A stretch of DNA of 64,000 nucleotides from Flagellimonas amphidinii (GTDB taxonomy: Bacteria > Bacteroidota > Bacteroidia > Flavobacteriales > Flavobacteriaceae), in contig NZ_JABFNN010000031.1 of the NCBI RefSeq assembly GCF_013090115.1, positions 124,001-188,000 on the forward strand, read 5' to 3'. Below, piece by piece: positions 18,901 to 27,838 of this stretch. The position numbers and the translations under genes were made by a program. A model generated the notes under the pieces. That model was not told where the DNA came from and searched no databases. It saw only the letters and a program-made list of their open reading frames with translations. How positions within the stretch are numbered: the stretch's first letter is position 1; each line of letters starts with the position of its first letter.

Positions 18901-21900
18901 TACTGACATAGATATTGTCTTTAGGTCCAATGTAAACAGTAATGATGGTAACGATTTAATTTTAGATGATATTGAAGCCTACCAATTACCAGAGGTTTGC
19001 GAAAAATCACAAGACATCACCGTAGTAGTCGAGGACAATAAAGAATTTTCCGCCAATGCAATCAGTACAACCAATCCAACTTGTAACGGAGACTCCGATG
19101 GCACCGTTCAATTTGAAGTATTGAATTTTGATACGGCCAATGGCTTCGAATATGAAATAGATGGCAATGGCACATGGATAGCCGAAACCACATCGTCCAT
19201 AACTACAGCTGCTTCCCTAGATAATGGTCTCCACACCATTGTGGTACAAAAACCAAACGATACCAGTTGTACGGCCAGTTTTACGGTTACTTTGACCGAA
19301 CCTTCCGCAATAGTTCCATCATTAACACAAACGGCAGAATATACCTGTTTTAATACTGGTGGCACTTTGGAAGCATCAGCTACTGGTGGCAGCCCAGCTT
19401 ATGAATATCAATTGGAAGATACTTTAGGTGGAATTATTGCAGCTTATCAAACCAATACAACCTTTACGAATATTGCTGCAGGAGATTACCTTGTTCGAGT
19501 TCGTGATGCAAATGGATGTTCAGAAATATCAACTACACCTGTTACGGTGACAGCACCCGAAGCAGTAACCTTTACCACTTCGGCCACTGCTTGTTACGAC
19601 GGATTGAACAATGCAACCATAACGGCTAGTGTCGCTACAGGAAACGGGGATTACACATTTAGAATTAATGGAGGTGCTTGGATAACCCCCTCGCCATCGA
19701 CGGCAACCAATCATACATTTACAAATCTGGCCAATGGTTCATATGACATTGAGGTTTCCGATGTTTTTGGTTGTGTTTCTGCTGTAGAAACCGTTGTCAT
19801 AGCACCTGTTCTGTCCGCTCAAGTAGATGTTGTGGATGTTACCAGTTGTGCGAACGGAAGTATCACCGTAACACCAACAGGGGGAGACACTAATTACGCA
19901 TATGCCTTTTTAGCTACAGGTTCAACAGTATCAGATTCAGATTTTGGAGCATCCAATTCCTATGTGGTAACGGCGGCAACCGCCGGTGACTTCGATGTGT
20001 ATGTTAGGGATAATAATGGTGCCAGTCCTTATTGCCAATACACCGAAACAGTTACTGTTTCAACTGCCCCTACACTTGCGTTTACGGCAACTCCTACGGA
20101 TGCTGAATGTTACGGAGGTATGGGAAGTATAGCGGTGAGCATTACTTCAGGAATTGCCCCATATACATTTGAACTGGTTGATGTTGATCATGGAACTTCC
20201 AGTGATACCCAAAATGGGGTAGTAACCACTTCTAGAACCTATTTTAACCTAATCCCAGGGCAGTATAATGTTATCATCACCGATGCTAATGGTTGCTCTG
20301 ATTCCATAAATGGAATTACCATTGCTGAACCGGACGAATTGACCGCGGATATCACGGGGATCACTCCGGCTACTTGTACAGGTAGTGCTTCAGATTTTGG
20401 TTTTGCATTCAGTAACTACCCAACCACTTTGGGTACCATAGAGTTTAGTGCTGATGGTGGTGCCACATGGATTTCAGACAATAGTGCTCCGGGAACTTCG
20501 GATCAGTTAACAGGATATCTTTCTGGATCAACGGTAAATCCTTCGATGCGTACCGTGGATGGTCTTGGAAATACCATATGTCAAACGGATTTACCTCCCT
20601 TTATCATTCCGTATCCTTTGGATGATTTGGATATCACCATTTTACCTATAATAGTCAACTGTAATGAATTACAAGTAACGGTAAGAGGTCAAAATGGAAC
20701 AGCTCCTTACGAGTATACCTATTCGGATGACCCTGCGAATTTTAATCCTGTTGCACCAGCTAATGGATGGACCGCACAGATTGCAGCCGGAGTTACACAT
20801 ACTTTTCTAGGTCTTATCCCAGGGAAGACATATGCATTCTATGTTAGGGATAATGTTGGATGTATTCGTCAAAGTAGTGTAAATGTAAATGATGAGGTTA
20901 CCAATCCAATGGATATTACGGCATCCTATGAGCCTTCATGTAATGGTGCGAACGACGGTGAAATTACATATTCAATTGTAGACACGGATGGTTCCACTGA
21001 ACCACAAATGCAATGGACTTTGTATGATACTACCGATACGGTGATTACGACTAGTGGAGGTCTTATTCCTTATGCAGCTTCCATTACAATTTCCGGATTG
21101 GTGCCAAATGAATATTACATTGTTGTGGAACAGGCTGATGGTGCTGGTGTTGTGCAATGTACCAGCGGTTCTGAAAACCTTATCGTGGAAGAATTGGATC
21201 CACTGGGCGGAACACCTGTTGTTTTACAGAATATAACCTGTGATTCACCTGGATTAATCCAAGTACAAAATCCTTCCGGTGGGGGTGGAACGTATTTTTA
21301 TACTGTTATGGCAGATTATTCTCTGAATCCAATAGTCGAGGACACTACAGACAACCCCATTGAAATACCAGCAAATTCACTCTCGGGTGTCTACAATATT
21401 TCAATTACAGACCAATATGGTTGCTCACAAGGTCTTTCAAGTGTTAACCTTACACTATCTGCAAACCCAACAATTGATAATATTGTTATCGACAATTGTG
21501 ATGTTCAGGCAGATGTTACCATATCTGCAAGCAGTTCTTCAGCTTTAATATTGTATTCCTTGGATGGTGGTACAACATACGAAGATAATGGAGGGGTGTT
21601 CACCAACGTTTCCTCTGGGAGCTATACGGTCTTCATAAAAGATGGAAATGGTTGTACCGCTTCACAGGCGATTGATGTACACCCAACACTTCAAGCATCG
21701 GCTTCCCTAGATCAACTTTTGGGTTGTGGAGCAGGAAATGAGGCCGAAATCTTAATAGAGGCTACTTCTGGATCAGGGAATTATGACTACGAAATAGTAG
21801 GAAACTTAGGTACTTTGGTAGCAAGGCATCCGTTAACATCTAATCCTTTAACGGCTCTTGCAACAGTTGCAGACACCTACACGGTAACCGTTTATGATAA

Positions 21901-24900
21901 TGGTACTTCTGGGCCTGAATGTTCCAGAACTTTTACTGTTGAAGTACCAGCAGCCATAACACCTAGTTTTACGGTATCACCTACGGACATTAGTTGTTCG
22001 GGAGCTAGTGATGGAGTAATTGCCATTACTGAAAACAACAATGGCATTAGTCCATTGACCTACGCATTGAACCCTAATGTTGCCACGTTCAATGCAACTA
22101 CCAATAGTTTTGAGAATTTGCCGCAGGGGACTTATGAAGTTACTGCCACTGGTCAAAATGGTTGCCCCATGACCATAAGCAATATTCTAATTGACGAACC
22201 CAATACCATTACTTTCAACTCTCCAGCAGTGGCACAATTTGGATGTTCTTCGGGCAATGCAGTAGATAACGCTACCGTTACATTGGATGTTTCCAGTATT
22301 ACAGGGGGAAGTGGCACTTATGTTCGATACGAGTTTATCAATAACACAACAAGTGCAACCTTGCAATCAGGGACCAATGCCATATACAATCATACAGATT
22401 ATGCGAGTGTTGATGTATTGGTACGCGTAGTGGATGATAATGGTTGTACAGGGGAATCAGTGGTTACTATTCCAGCGTTCGATGAATTGCTCAATGCCTC
22501 TATTACAGTAGACGATGAGATTAGCTGTTCCAATGGCGGGGAAGATATTTCCATTGATGTAACAGGAAGCTTGTCCAATTATGGGGCAAATCCTGCGAAC
22601 TACGAATTCAGAAGGTTGCCATCTTTGGTTTATCAAGCTTCAAATCAATTTGTGGATCTTCCAGCGGGCAATCACACCTTTGGTGTTCGTAATGTTAATA
22701 CCGGATGTGAAATCACCATGAATCACTTGGTGGAAGAGCCCAATACTTTTGATGTAACTGTTGAAAAACTGGGCGATGTGGTGTGTTTTGGAGATACGGG
22801 AAGTATTCGATTGACCCTACTTGATGCCACCTATGCCTCTGGATTTACCTGGAGTATCTTTGAAACCAATGGTACACCTACGGACCGAAGTGATGACGGC
22901 CCTGCCGTACTAACAGGAACATCGGCTAATGTGGGTCCAACGGGAGCCATTAATGTTCCTGCTGGCGATTATTTGGTCGAGGTAGTACAAGATGCCTTCC
23001 CAGAATGTGCTCAGGTAAGGGCATTCAATATCACTACACCTACAGCCCCTATAACGCTGAATTCAATTGATTTAATAGATGTAGGGTGTAGCAATAACCA
23101 AGGAAGTGCTTTAATTGCACCCGCAGGAGGTCAGTCTCCTTATACTATTGATTTAACACATAATGGCACTACTGTTACAACCACGGTAAATAGTGTAAGC
23201 AGTCAGTTGTTCCAAAATTTAACAGCAGGGCAATATTCTGTTAGTGTAACCGATGCACTAGGATGTACAGTGCCTTTTGTCAATGCATTTGAACTATTGT
23301 TGCCTGACCCAATTACAGGAACTATTTCAAACACTACCTTGGTTTGTCAAGGAGATACAGATGCATCTGTAACAGTAAGTGTTGATCCTAGAAACGTTAC
23401 CACTACCTACAGATACGTTTTGAACACCTATAATGATGCCTTGGGAACCACCTTCCTTGGTGCATCCTCATCACAAACCAGTCAGATTTTTGATAATCTG
23501 GGAGCTGGTTTCTATAGTATTAGCGTGCTGGATGAAATGGGTTGTACGTTTGAGACCAGTATTGTTGAAATTGTTAGCCCAACAGATGTCAATGGTCTAT
23601 TGGTGACCAATCAAAGTTTAAGTTGTCAATCTGATGCAGAGTTATTGCTTGTTGCTTCTGGAGGAACGGCCCCGTACAGTTGGAGTGTAGATGGAGTTTC
23701 TTTCACACCAATGAACGAAACAATTGCTGCGGATACGCATTTGTTCACCAATATTATTGCTGGTAGTTATCAGTATTACGTAAGGGATAGCTTCAATTGT
23801 GTTTCTGTGGTTTCCAATGAAATTACAGTAGAACCAATTGCACCTTTATCTCTATTTGTAGATACATCCGCAGCAATTATAAATTGTAATGGGGAAAGCA
23901 ATGCATTGATAGATGTCCAAGCTTCAGGGGGTCTTGGTAATTATCAATATGCATTGTTTACCGATCTTGCATTGACAGATGAAGTACGACCAAATCAAAA
24001 TAATGGTACGTTTATAGATTTACCAGCTGGCACATATTATGTAAGGGTACAGAGTGAGGATTGTGAAGTAACTTCAGAGGAGATACAAGTAAATGAACCA
24101 ACACCACTTACTGTGGATTCCACAATATCTGACATCAGCTGTTCTGGTGCAGATGACGGAAGTATTGTTTTGAATGTTCAGGGTGGAACCGGCAACTATC
24201 AATATGCCATTTCGCCTAACCTGAACCAATTTGATTCGGACAATTCCTTTGCTGACTTGTCACCTGGAAGTTATCAACTGATTGTACAAGATGAAAACGG
24301 CTGTTTTGAGTTGATAGAATTTGATATTACGGAACCGGAAGCATTGAGTGTAGTTTCAACAACTACGGATGAAATTTGTTTTGAAAGCAGTGATGGTACT
24401 GTTTCCCTTGAAATAACAGGAGGAACGGCACCTTATGAAACAGCTTTGAATAGTAATCTTGATACTGATTTTGTACAGGATATTACAACATATGAAGATT
24501 TGCCGAGCGGAACACATGTAGTCTTTATTCGTGATGCGAATGGTTGTGAATATTCAGAAGTGTTTGAAATACAAAGTGGAGTAAACTTGAATGGGGATGT
24601 GGAAGTATATTATGAATGCGACCCCAATGGATTTACTTCCAATCTAGTCCAAGTGGTATTTGAGGATTCCAGTATTGATGGAAATGTGCTGTACGGATTG
24701 GATACTGATGACACCTCTGTGATGCAATTGGAGCCAATATTCGAAAACCTGTCCGGAGGGGAGCATTTTATTACTGTGGTGCACAACAATGGTTGTATCA
24801 ATACCTTCACTTTTGAAGTAACAATTTTTGAACCTTTAACTTTGGAATTGCGTCAAGGGGAAATCAATCAAATTGATGCTTCGGCAGCTGGGGGATCCGG

Positions 24901-25312
24901 AGAGTATACTTTTAGCATTAATGATGGTTTAGCAGGTATTGAAGATAACTTCTACATAACTGAAACAGCTACATATGCTGTTACAGTAACTGATGAAAAC
25001 GGATGTAGTATCACCCAAGAGATTTTCATGGAGTTTATAGATATCGAAATTCCTAAATTCTTCACACCTGATGGTGATGGGTTAAATGATACATGGGCGC
25101 CAAGAAATATTGAGCAGTACCCTAACATCTTCATCAAAATATTTGATAGATACGGAAGGATTTTATTCTTCTTCAATGGAAATGAGGACAGTTGGGATGG
25201 ACAATATCAACTTTCCGATTTGCCAACAGGAGATTACTGGTATATTATCCGATTGAATGGTGAGGCAGACCAGCGAGAGTTCATTGGCAACTTTACGATG
25301 TATCGCTATTAA
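12935..25312 (+). CDS. Giant T9SS-secreted SprB-repeat protein with IgGFc-binding N-terminus
   Basis: A 4125-residue surface or secreted protein. Domains in order: signal peptide (1-30, ending VNAQ); an IgGFc-binding-protein-type N-terminal domain (about 32-490); an Ig-like/DUF11 repeat (about 562-690); Asp-rich thrombospondin type 3-like calcium motifs (683-709 and 861-886); a second DUF11-like region (927-1052); a Cys-containing middle region; then some 25-30 SprB-type repeats of 75-100 residues (about 1486-4016), each built on a pattern like C-x-G-x-DG, GG-x-x-PY-x-Y and GxYxVxVxDxxGC; and a T9SS type B (CHU_C, gliding-motility-associated) sorting domain at 4039-4125, beginning IPKFFTPDGDGLND. 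It should be exported by the type IX system and attached to or released from the surface, acting in adhesion or gliding. One region (about 1820-2000) looks like a separate carbohydrate-binding-like insertion. A strong terminator follows the gene. Confidence 0.92.
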   Translation: MDPITPRFGNISLKSGLLFILIFVSCFVNAQLSDLHYLPPLKQGQNNAGIRDQAIYLSTPEPTTFTVNVYRGTDPSIYQSFNISNTAPAVWTLADGDNNITLVNNANTGVVLTNSGLRFESPSGNKFYVNYRGNSSAQAASLTAKGRQALGTEFKWGGVPNLGAHNSKSNTLGIMATEDNTTVTLSGYDPDCTFRQGNNPDAITDNTYTITLDAYESFVFENYVGTRNFSSHIDGWIGASIESDKDIVISNGSINFGRQAGASNRDAGIDQPVPVNRLGKEYVFIRGNGNTNGWTEFPLIIATSDDTQIFVNGSATPIATIDNGEYFEIPNSNYSANSVGANMLVETSKDVYAYQCMAGASQVYTQGLNFVAPVNCLLPDSMDNIPDIRDMAGLDVTGGMTIIAAVNTPDANVVVNYSSGTLVGGTDFNFTAVAGSVDWKTAFIPNLNGDVSVRSTGPMAVGFFGYNGARGVAGYFSGFDTLPEVTLAIRGGSGCFVGSEIYEATNSNFDAFQWYENGVAIPGANGPSYSPPGAGEYFLRGTKGPCTYDSNPLIALYCDPDVLVEKTVDKSEIMEGETATFTIKVTNNGLGPLTNLQITDNIPTGLTLTSAFTITGSWSGNTWNIGTLDGGDTAFLELEVQADEIDTLPLLSLTNTATNSQDQVDTNITEDQPSAQIIVHNDFDNDGVNDITDLDDDNDGIYDDDECDTLLFNIANGDSHNSNLITLDNYLVFDVFSLDNSFNVQINGSDIAGEIQFQNGEPGNTALFLDGTGYGQNGNPNIWTISGSHGSPLLRVVINQAGEFELFGTRTNNGPLEPMVLNTPANAVIWNGAGTNTITIGQAVVGPTNMQGTLLTAGCDTDSDGYPDSLDLDSDGDGCSDANEYYKDNSADGGDGGEYGTGVPVVDSSDGTVNAASYTEALAPEIVLGNTSENLGGTDINGQGVSLGETFQYVLRFQNTGDDNAINYTITDILPNNVTLDNVDVSNALGTTHSYDLNTNTITFQVPNNLVEIGDPEYSIRIIVTISGNCSDFVDACSSQLENVAYSTFQGQNNPTVFTDEPGSSNFACNTTPEVANNNILDDLANCGQARTVQLCGDDVVLTAGAGFTTYNWALDNNGNGEIDGADTVLNDGDPDGDPSTLLVTEIGNYIVEKIGGGSCPDLTELITVERFGTTQTNPIIDYFNQVNADTNPDNDLQGEIVTCSIDGDLLPKIFLCGDNDEATIQLGITDALSIVWQRLDEASCSDAGDDCANKNNACTWNDIVTQDNYTVTESGKYRVVINYQNGCFSRFYFNVFQNTLDILHTASDILCSTPGNIRITNIGTNYGFQLVDASNDNIVVPFSDNNGPNFDITTSGTYKVQVTQLNPSTNDPIAGSCIFETEDIGILERNFQVDLSTTEADCNQLGSISVQALNVLPNYSYELRLDDGSNGGQGTFVDSNVATTDNTHTFSNVNPGDYIVITTTDDGCSDTQQITVDEIPELSLVALTTENITCTAGIVTLTPSGGTPNPDYQMAIWSKDGVDLYTDPSNVPVTALQTNPNFLFGYRGTPTTYFPNEAGDYEFIVFDDNGCHNISNSVSIDELGGLNVSASDGGIVCADSATASLTVSVTGGTAPYQYSLDGGTNYQTGDTFVNLAAGFYTITVMDSSGNGGTGCVETLDYEIVQPFRLTASAAIVEDASCSPSGARVKILNASGGQAPYEYSFDGGSNFDTNNERNLMPGNYQLMVRDALGCTYEMDLSVPNVVADPNLTAAVDYACDGTASITVDTSNTTDFTYTYSLNGTANTPEDNNIFTNVTDGTYTVTVGYSGSVAPNQSTLFSESFGAGPTTQIAEVGPDYCYEPQDGSIVACNRGPAGILVNGEYTVTNLVTNALNLTTLTNPQDHTGLTDGRFLAIDVSTFSDTGSTVLNSVLWRKENIEVLPNEEVTLSFWAYNLMNVTGSGNNPEVLVEVLDNTGAVIHSEVAPEIPKNTGDTDWYNRTITFDPGVNTDIDIVFRSNVNSNDGNDLILDDIEAYQLPEVCEKSQDITVVVEDNKEFSANAISTTNPTCNGDSDGTVQFEVLNFDTANGFEYEIDGNGTWIAETTSSITTAASLDNGLHTIVVQKPNDTSCTASFTVTLTEPSAIVPSLTQTAEYTCFNTGGTLEASATGGSPAYEYQLEDTLGGIIAAYQTNTTFTNIAAGDYLVRVRDANGCSEISTTPVTVTAPEAVTFTTSATACYDGLNNATITASVATGNGDYTFRINGGAWITPSPSTATNHTFTNLANGSYDIEVSDVFGCVSAVETVVIAPVLSAQVDVVDVTSCANGSITVTPTGGDTNYAYAFLATGSTVSDSDFGASNSYVVTAATAGDFDVYVRDNNGASPYCQYTETVTVSTAPTLAFTATPTDAECYGGMGSIAVSITSGIAPYTFELVDVDHGTSSDTQNGVVTTSRTYFNLIPGQYNVIITDANGCSDSINGITIAEPDELTADITGITPATCTGSASDFGFAFSNYPTTLGTIEFSADGGATWISDNSAPGTSDQLTGYLSGSTVNPSMRTVDGLGNTICQTDLPPFIIPYPLDDLDITILPIIVNCNELQVTVRGQNGTAPYEYTYSDDPANFNPVAPANGWTAQIAAGVTHTFLGLIPGKTYAFYVRDNVGCIRQSSVNVNDEVTNPMDITASYEPSCNGANDGEITYSIVDTDGSTEPQMQWTLYDTTDTVITTSGGLIPYAASITISGLVPNEYYIVVEQADGAGVVQCTSGSENLIVEELDPLGGTPVVLQNITCDSPGLIQVQNPSGGGGTYFYTVMADYSLNPIVEDTTDNPIEIPANSLSGVYNISITDQYGCSQGLSSVNLTLSANPTIDNIVIDNCDVQADVTISASSSSALILYSLDGGTTYEDNGGVFTNVSSGSYTVFIKDGNGCTASQAIDVHPTLQASASLDQLLGCGAGNEAEILIEATSGSGNYDYEIVGNLGTLVARHPLTSNPLTALATVADTYTVTVYDNGTSGPECSRTFTVEVPAAITPSFTVSPTDISCSGASDGVIAITENNNGISPLTYALNPNVATFNATTNSFENLPQGTYEVTATGQNGCPMTISNILIDEPNTITFNSPAVAQFGCSSGNAVDNATVTLDVSSITGGSGTYVRYEFINNTTSATLQSGTNAIYNHTDYASVDVLVRVVDDNGCTGESVVTIPAFDELLNASITVDDEISCSNGGEDISIDVTGSLSNYGANPANYEFRRLPSLVYQASNQFVDLPAGNHTFGVRNVNTGCEITMNHLVEEPNTFDVTVEKLGDVVCFGDTGSIRLTLLDATYASGFTWSIFETNGTPTDRSDDGPAVLTGTSANVGPTGAINVPAGDYLVEVVQDAFPECAQVRAFNITTPTAPITLNSIDLIDVGCSNNQGSALIAPAGGQSPYTIDLTHNGTTVTTTVNSVSSQLFQNLTAGQYSVSVTDALGCTVPFVNAFELLLPDPITGTISNTTLVCQGDTDASVTVSVDPRNVTTTYRYVLNTYNDALGTTFLGASSSQTSQIFDNLGAGFYSISVLDEMGCTFETSIVEIVSPTDVNGLLVTNQSLSCQSDAELLLVASGGTAPYSWSVDGVSFTPMNETIAADTHLFTNIIAGSYQYYVRDSFNCVSVVSNEITVEPIAPLSLFVDTSAAIINCNGESNALIDVQASGGLGNYQYALFTDLALTDEVRPNQNNGTFIDLPAGTYYVRVQSEDCEVTSEEIQVNEPTPLTVDSTISDISCSGADDGSIVLNVQGGTGNYQYAISPNLNQFDSDNSFADLSPGSYQLIVQDENGCFELIEFDITEPEALSVVSTTTDEICFESSDGTVSLEITGGTAPYETALNSNLDTDFVQDITTYEDLPSGTHVVFIRDANGCEYSEVFEIQSGVNLNGDVEVYYECDPNGFTSNLVQVVFEDSSIDGNVLYGLDTDDTSVMQLEPIFENLSGGEHFITVVHNNGCINTFTFEVTIFEPLTLELRQGEINQIDASAAGGSGEYTFSINDGLAGIEDNFYITETATYAVTVTDENGCSITQEIFMEFIDIEIPKFFTPDGDGLNDTWAPRNIEQYPNIFIKIFDRYGRILFFFNGNEDSWDGQYQLSDLPTGDYWYIIRLNGEADQREFIGNFTMYRY

Positions 25313-25410
25313 AGAAGAGTATTTTGTTAGGAGTAAACTAACACTACATTATACATCCATGGTGTAATTTCCAATTAGATTAGATTCACCATTGGTTTAA
25401 GATTGATACC

Positions 25411-25461
25411 TAAGGGCATTCCCTGATTTTTTATAAGTCAGGGAATGCCCTTAACTTTTTT
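25411..25461 (+). terminator. Strong factor-independent terminator after giant gene
   Basis: A perfect 16-bp stem, TAAGGGCATTCCCTGA (25411-25426) with its complement at 25438-25453, an 11-base loop, then AC and a run of seven T. It insulates the giant gene from the lipoprotein gene starting 54 bases further on. Confidence 0.9.
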
Positions 25462-25514
25462 TATAGGCCTAAAATTAACTTGCAATCAGTTAGTAATCAA
25501 TAAAATTTAGTCCA

Positions 25515-26918
25515 ATGAAAACCTTAAGATTAATTGTAATACCCGCTTTTTTGAGCATATTGATATTTGGCTGTAAGGCTGAACCACTTGAAGGTGATGA
25601 GGATGCTCCAATCATTGAAATCCTTTCACCAGAGGATAATGCTAGTTTTTATGCATCCAATAGTGCTTCTTCCCCAAACTCCATACAAATAAGAGCTAAA
25701 GCTACCGATAATAACGCAGTGGTTTTTGGCATATTGACCATTGCAGATGAAAATGGCGATTTGGTTGATGCCGATTTTGATACCAATTTGAGTGAGAATA
25801 ATAACGTAATGGAACTAACTGGGAATTTTTCAACAGATACACCAGGAACCTACACCCTTAAATTCCTGTTTAGGGATGCCAATGATAATAATGCCTCGGT
25901 TACGAGAACAGTTGAGTGTCTTGCAGGGGGTGGAACCGACGAACAAGCGGAGGAAGAGGAAGAAGAACCGGAAAATCCAACCAATCCAATTACTTTTCAA
26001 TTTTTCGCATCTGATAAGAAGAATGAAACCGTATTACGGATTGATATTTACGAAGATGGCCATAGTGCCAATTTGATAACCAATCAGGTAATCGATGCAA
26101 AAGGAATTTCGCTTTACCCTAATCAAGAAGAGTTACTTTTTGGTTCCACTCAAGAAGGATTGAATGTCGAAATCTTTTCCTCGGGAATGGATGGCAAGAA
26201 CCTTAATAGTACTGTGGTTTCCAATGCCAATTACCTGTTCAGTACCTTGGCAAAAGACTATAATCGAGAAGAAATCTATTACTTTTTGGAAGGTGCTGAC
26301 TTAACCAAGGTTCCTCGCCATGCATTGTACAGAATGGATGCCGATGGAAGCAATCAAACAATGGTTGCACAAATTGACAATGCAACTCGGGAAAATGCCA
26401 TCAAAAAAATACTGATGTATGACAATAACGGTTCTCCTATCTTGATCATGCATGATAGGACTGCATTGTATGTCTATAATCCTGAAGGTGAGGTTGCATG
26501 GGAAGATAGCAAAGTTTATTCACAAGATGGGATAGAGATATACGATATTGAGATGGGTGCTGATAACAAAACGGTTTATATGATTTTGAAATATGGCAAT
26601 TACTACAATGTGGGCACAACAACCATCGAGGGCGCCGATACCAATACAAGTCTCGTACATATACCCGAAAATCATCCAGCTGCTGCTGACAACCTTCCCC
26701 ATAGGATGAAAGTGGATGTGGAGAACCAGCACATCTATTGGTTTACCCAAAGTGAGGACCGCCAAAAATCCATCTTAAAACGTGCAAGCTTTAATGATAC
26801 GGCCGTGCAGACCTTATGGGAAACCAGCACCTGTTTGTGTGACGGAGAGACGGAAGAAATACGCATTGAAGATTACCAGATAAATACCGGAGCGATAATA
26901 GCACCAAGCACCAATTAA
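25515..26918 (+). CDS. Lipoprotein with Ig-like domain and beta-propeller
   Basis: A 467-residue lipoprotein; lipobox IFGC with Cys20. Residues about 30-138 form an Ig/cadherin-like sandwich (IEILSPEDNASF to VTRTVECLAG). An acidic linker (EQAEEEEEEPENPTNP) leads to a beta-propeller of YWTD/DUF5050-like blades (about 155-460), with repeated elements such as YRMDADGSNQTMV, YYFLEGADLTKV and IYWFTQSEDRQKSILKR. Probably on the cell surface or in the periplasm, perhaps as a binding partner or accessory of the adhesin encoded upstream. It is followed after 18 bases by a secreted protein gene. Confidence 0.75.
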   Translation: MKTLRLIVIPAFLSILIFGCKAEPLEGDEDAPIIEILSPEDNASFYASNSASSPNSIQIRAKATDNNAVVFGILTIADENGDLVDADFDTNLSENNNVMELTGNFSTDTPGTYTLKFLFRDANDNNASVTRTVECLAGGGTDEQAEEEEEEPENPTNPITFQFFASDKKNETVLRIDIYEDGHSANLITNQVIDAKGISLYPNQEELLFGSTQEGLNVEIFSSGMDGKNLNSTVVSNANYLFSTLAKDYNREEIYYFLEGADLTKVPRHALYRMDADGSNQTMVAQIDNATRENAIKKILMYDNNGSPILIMHDRTALYVYNPEGEVAWEDSKVYSQDGIEIYDIEMGADNKTVYMILKYGNYYNVGTTTIEGADTNTSLVHIPENHPAAADNLPHRMKVDVENQHIYWFTQSEDRQKSILKRASFNDTAVQTLWETSTCLCDGETEEIRIEDYQINTGAIIAPSTN

Positions 26919-26936
26919 TAATGAATTTATAGACTA

Positions 26937-27800
26937 ATGAAAACACTTTTAATACTATTATTCGTTACAATGACCACGGTTGCACAAACAAAGTTTAGCG
27001 GTATTGCCATTGATGCTTCTTTACCCAGTGGTTGGCAGGTTCAAGAAGAAAACTACGGGCAAATCTCCGTGAGCAACGCAAATGAACCAGCCGCCATCAT
27101 ATTAATGGAGCATGGGTGGGCCACTGAACAGGTTATTTTGCAAAATATGCAGCAGAACATTCAAGAAGAAGGTATTGAAGCTGCACTGGCCAGTGATGTG
27201 ATGCAATTGGAAAATGGAGATTATATTGCTTTGTACCAAGGCTATGCAGACCAGCAACAGGTTATACTGGTAGCAGTGGTCTCTAAAAGCACATTGTGGC
27301 AAGTTGGCGGCGTAATGACCATAATTATGGCATTACAAGAGAATTTTAAAGATGAATACCAAGATATGGCAGTCGAAATCTCCAAATCAATAAAGTATAG
27401 ACCATTTATGAATCGATTGGCGCAGCAAAAAGCCAATATGTTCAAAGGTCGAAAACTCATGAGGTTCAGTTCTTACTATACTTCTGATTATGATAATACC
27501 ATTAGTGTTGGGTCTAGTAGTAAAACGACCATTAACTTCTGTTCCAATGGGCAATTTGCTTTCGATGGGTATTCGGACTTTAGTGCTGGCGGAGGTGCTT
27601 TTGATGGTGAGGTATCGTCAAACAATAGCGCTGGAGTGGGATTATGGAGCTTAATGATGATCAATAATTATATGGTGATACGATTGGTGTCCAATGCAGG
27701 AGAAGTGAATTACATGCCCATAGAACGCTATACAGAAGATGGTGCCTACTATATTAACGGGGATAAATGGGTGATAGGTGGAAGCGATATATGCAATTAA
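26937..27800 (+). CDS. Secreted protein of unknown function
   Basis: 287 residues with a signal peptide (1-16, ending TVAQ). The N-terminal half (to about 160) looks like a PsbP/DUF-type alpha+beta domain (LPSGWQVQEENYGQISVSNANEPAAIILMEHG); the C-terminal half is a small beta barrel with FCSNGQFAFDGYSD and a terminal Cys. I do not recognise a named family. It probably forms an operon with the lipoprotein 18 bases upstream and perhaps with the kinase/regulator pair beginning 38 bases downstream. Confidence 0.65.
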   Translation: MKTLLILLFVTMTTVAQTKFSGIAIDASLPSGWQVQEENYGQISVSNANEPAAIILMEHGWATEQVILQNMQQNIQEEGIEAALASDVMQLENGDYIALYQGYADQQQVILVAVVSKSTLWQVGGVMTIIMALQENFKDEYQDMAVEISKSIKYRPFMNRLAQQKANMFKGRKLMRFSSYYTSDYDNTISVGSSSKTTINFCSNGQFAFDGYSDFSAGGGAFDGEVSSNNSAGVGLWSLMMINNYMVIRLVSNAGEVNYMPIERYTEDGAYYINGDKWVIGGSDICN

Positions 27801-27838
27801 GCTAAAAAAACTACTTATTTTTAGTTGAATATTAAATC

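Noticed and set aside
15000..25000. Possible CRISPR or tandem DNA repeat array within the giant gene
   Set aside because: The periodicity is at the protein level (SprB repeats) with divergent DNA; there are no identical short repeats with regular spacers.
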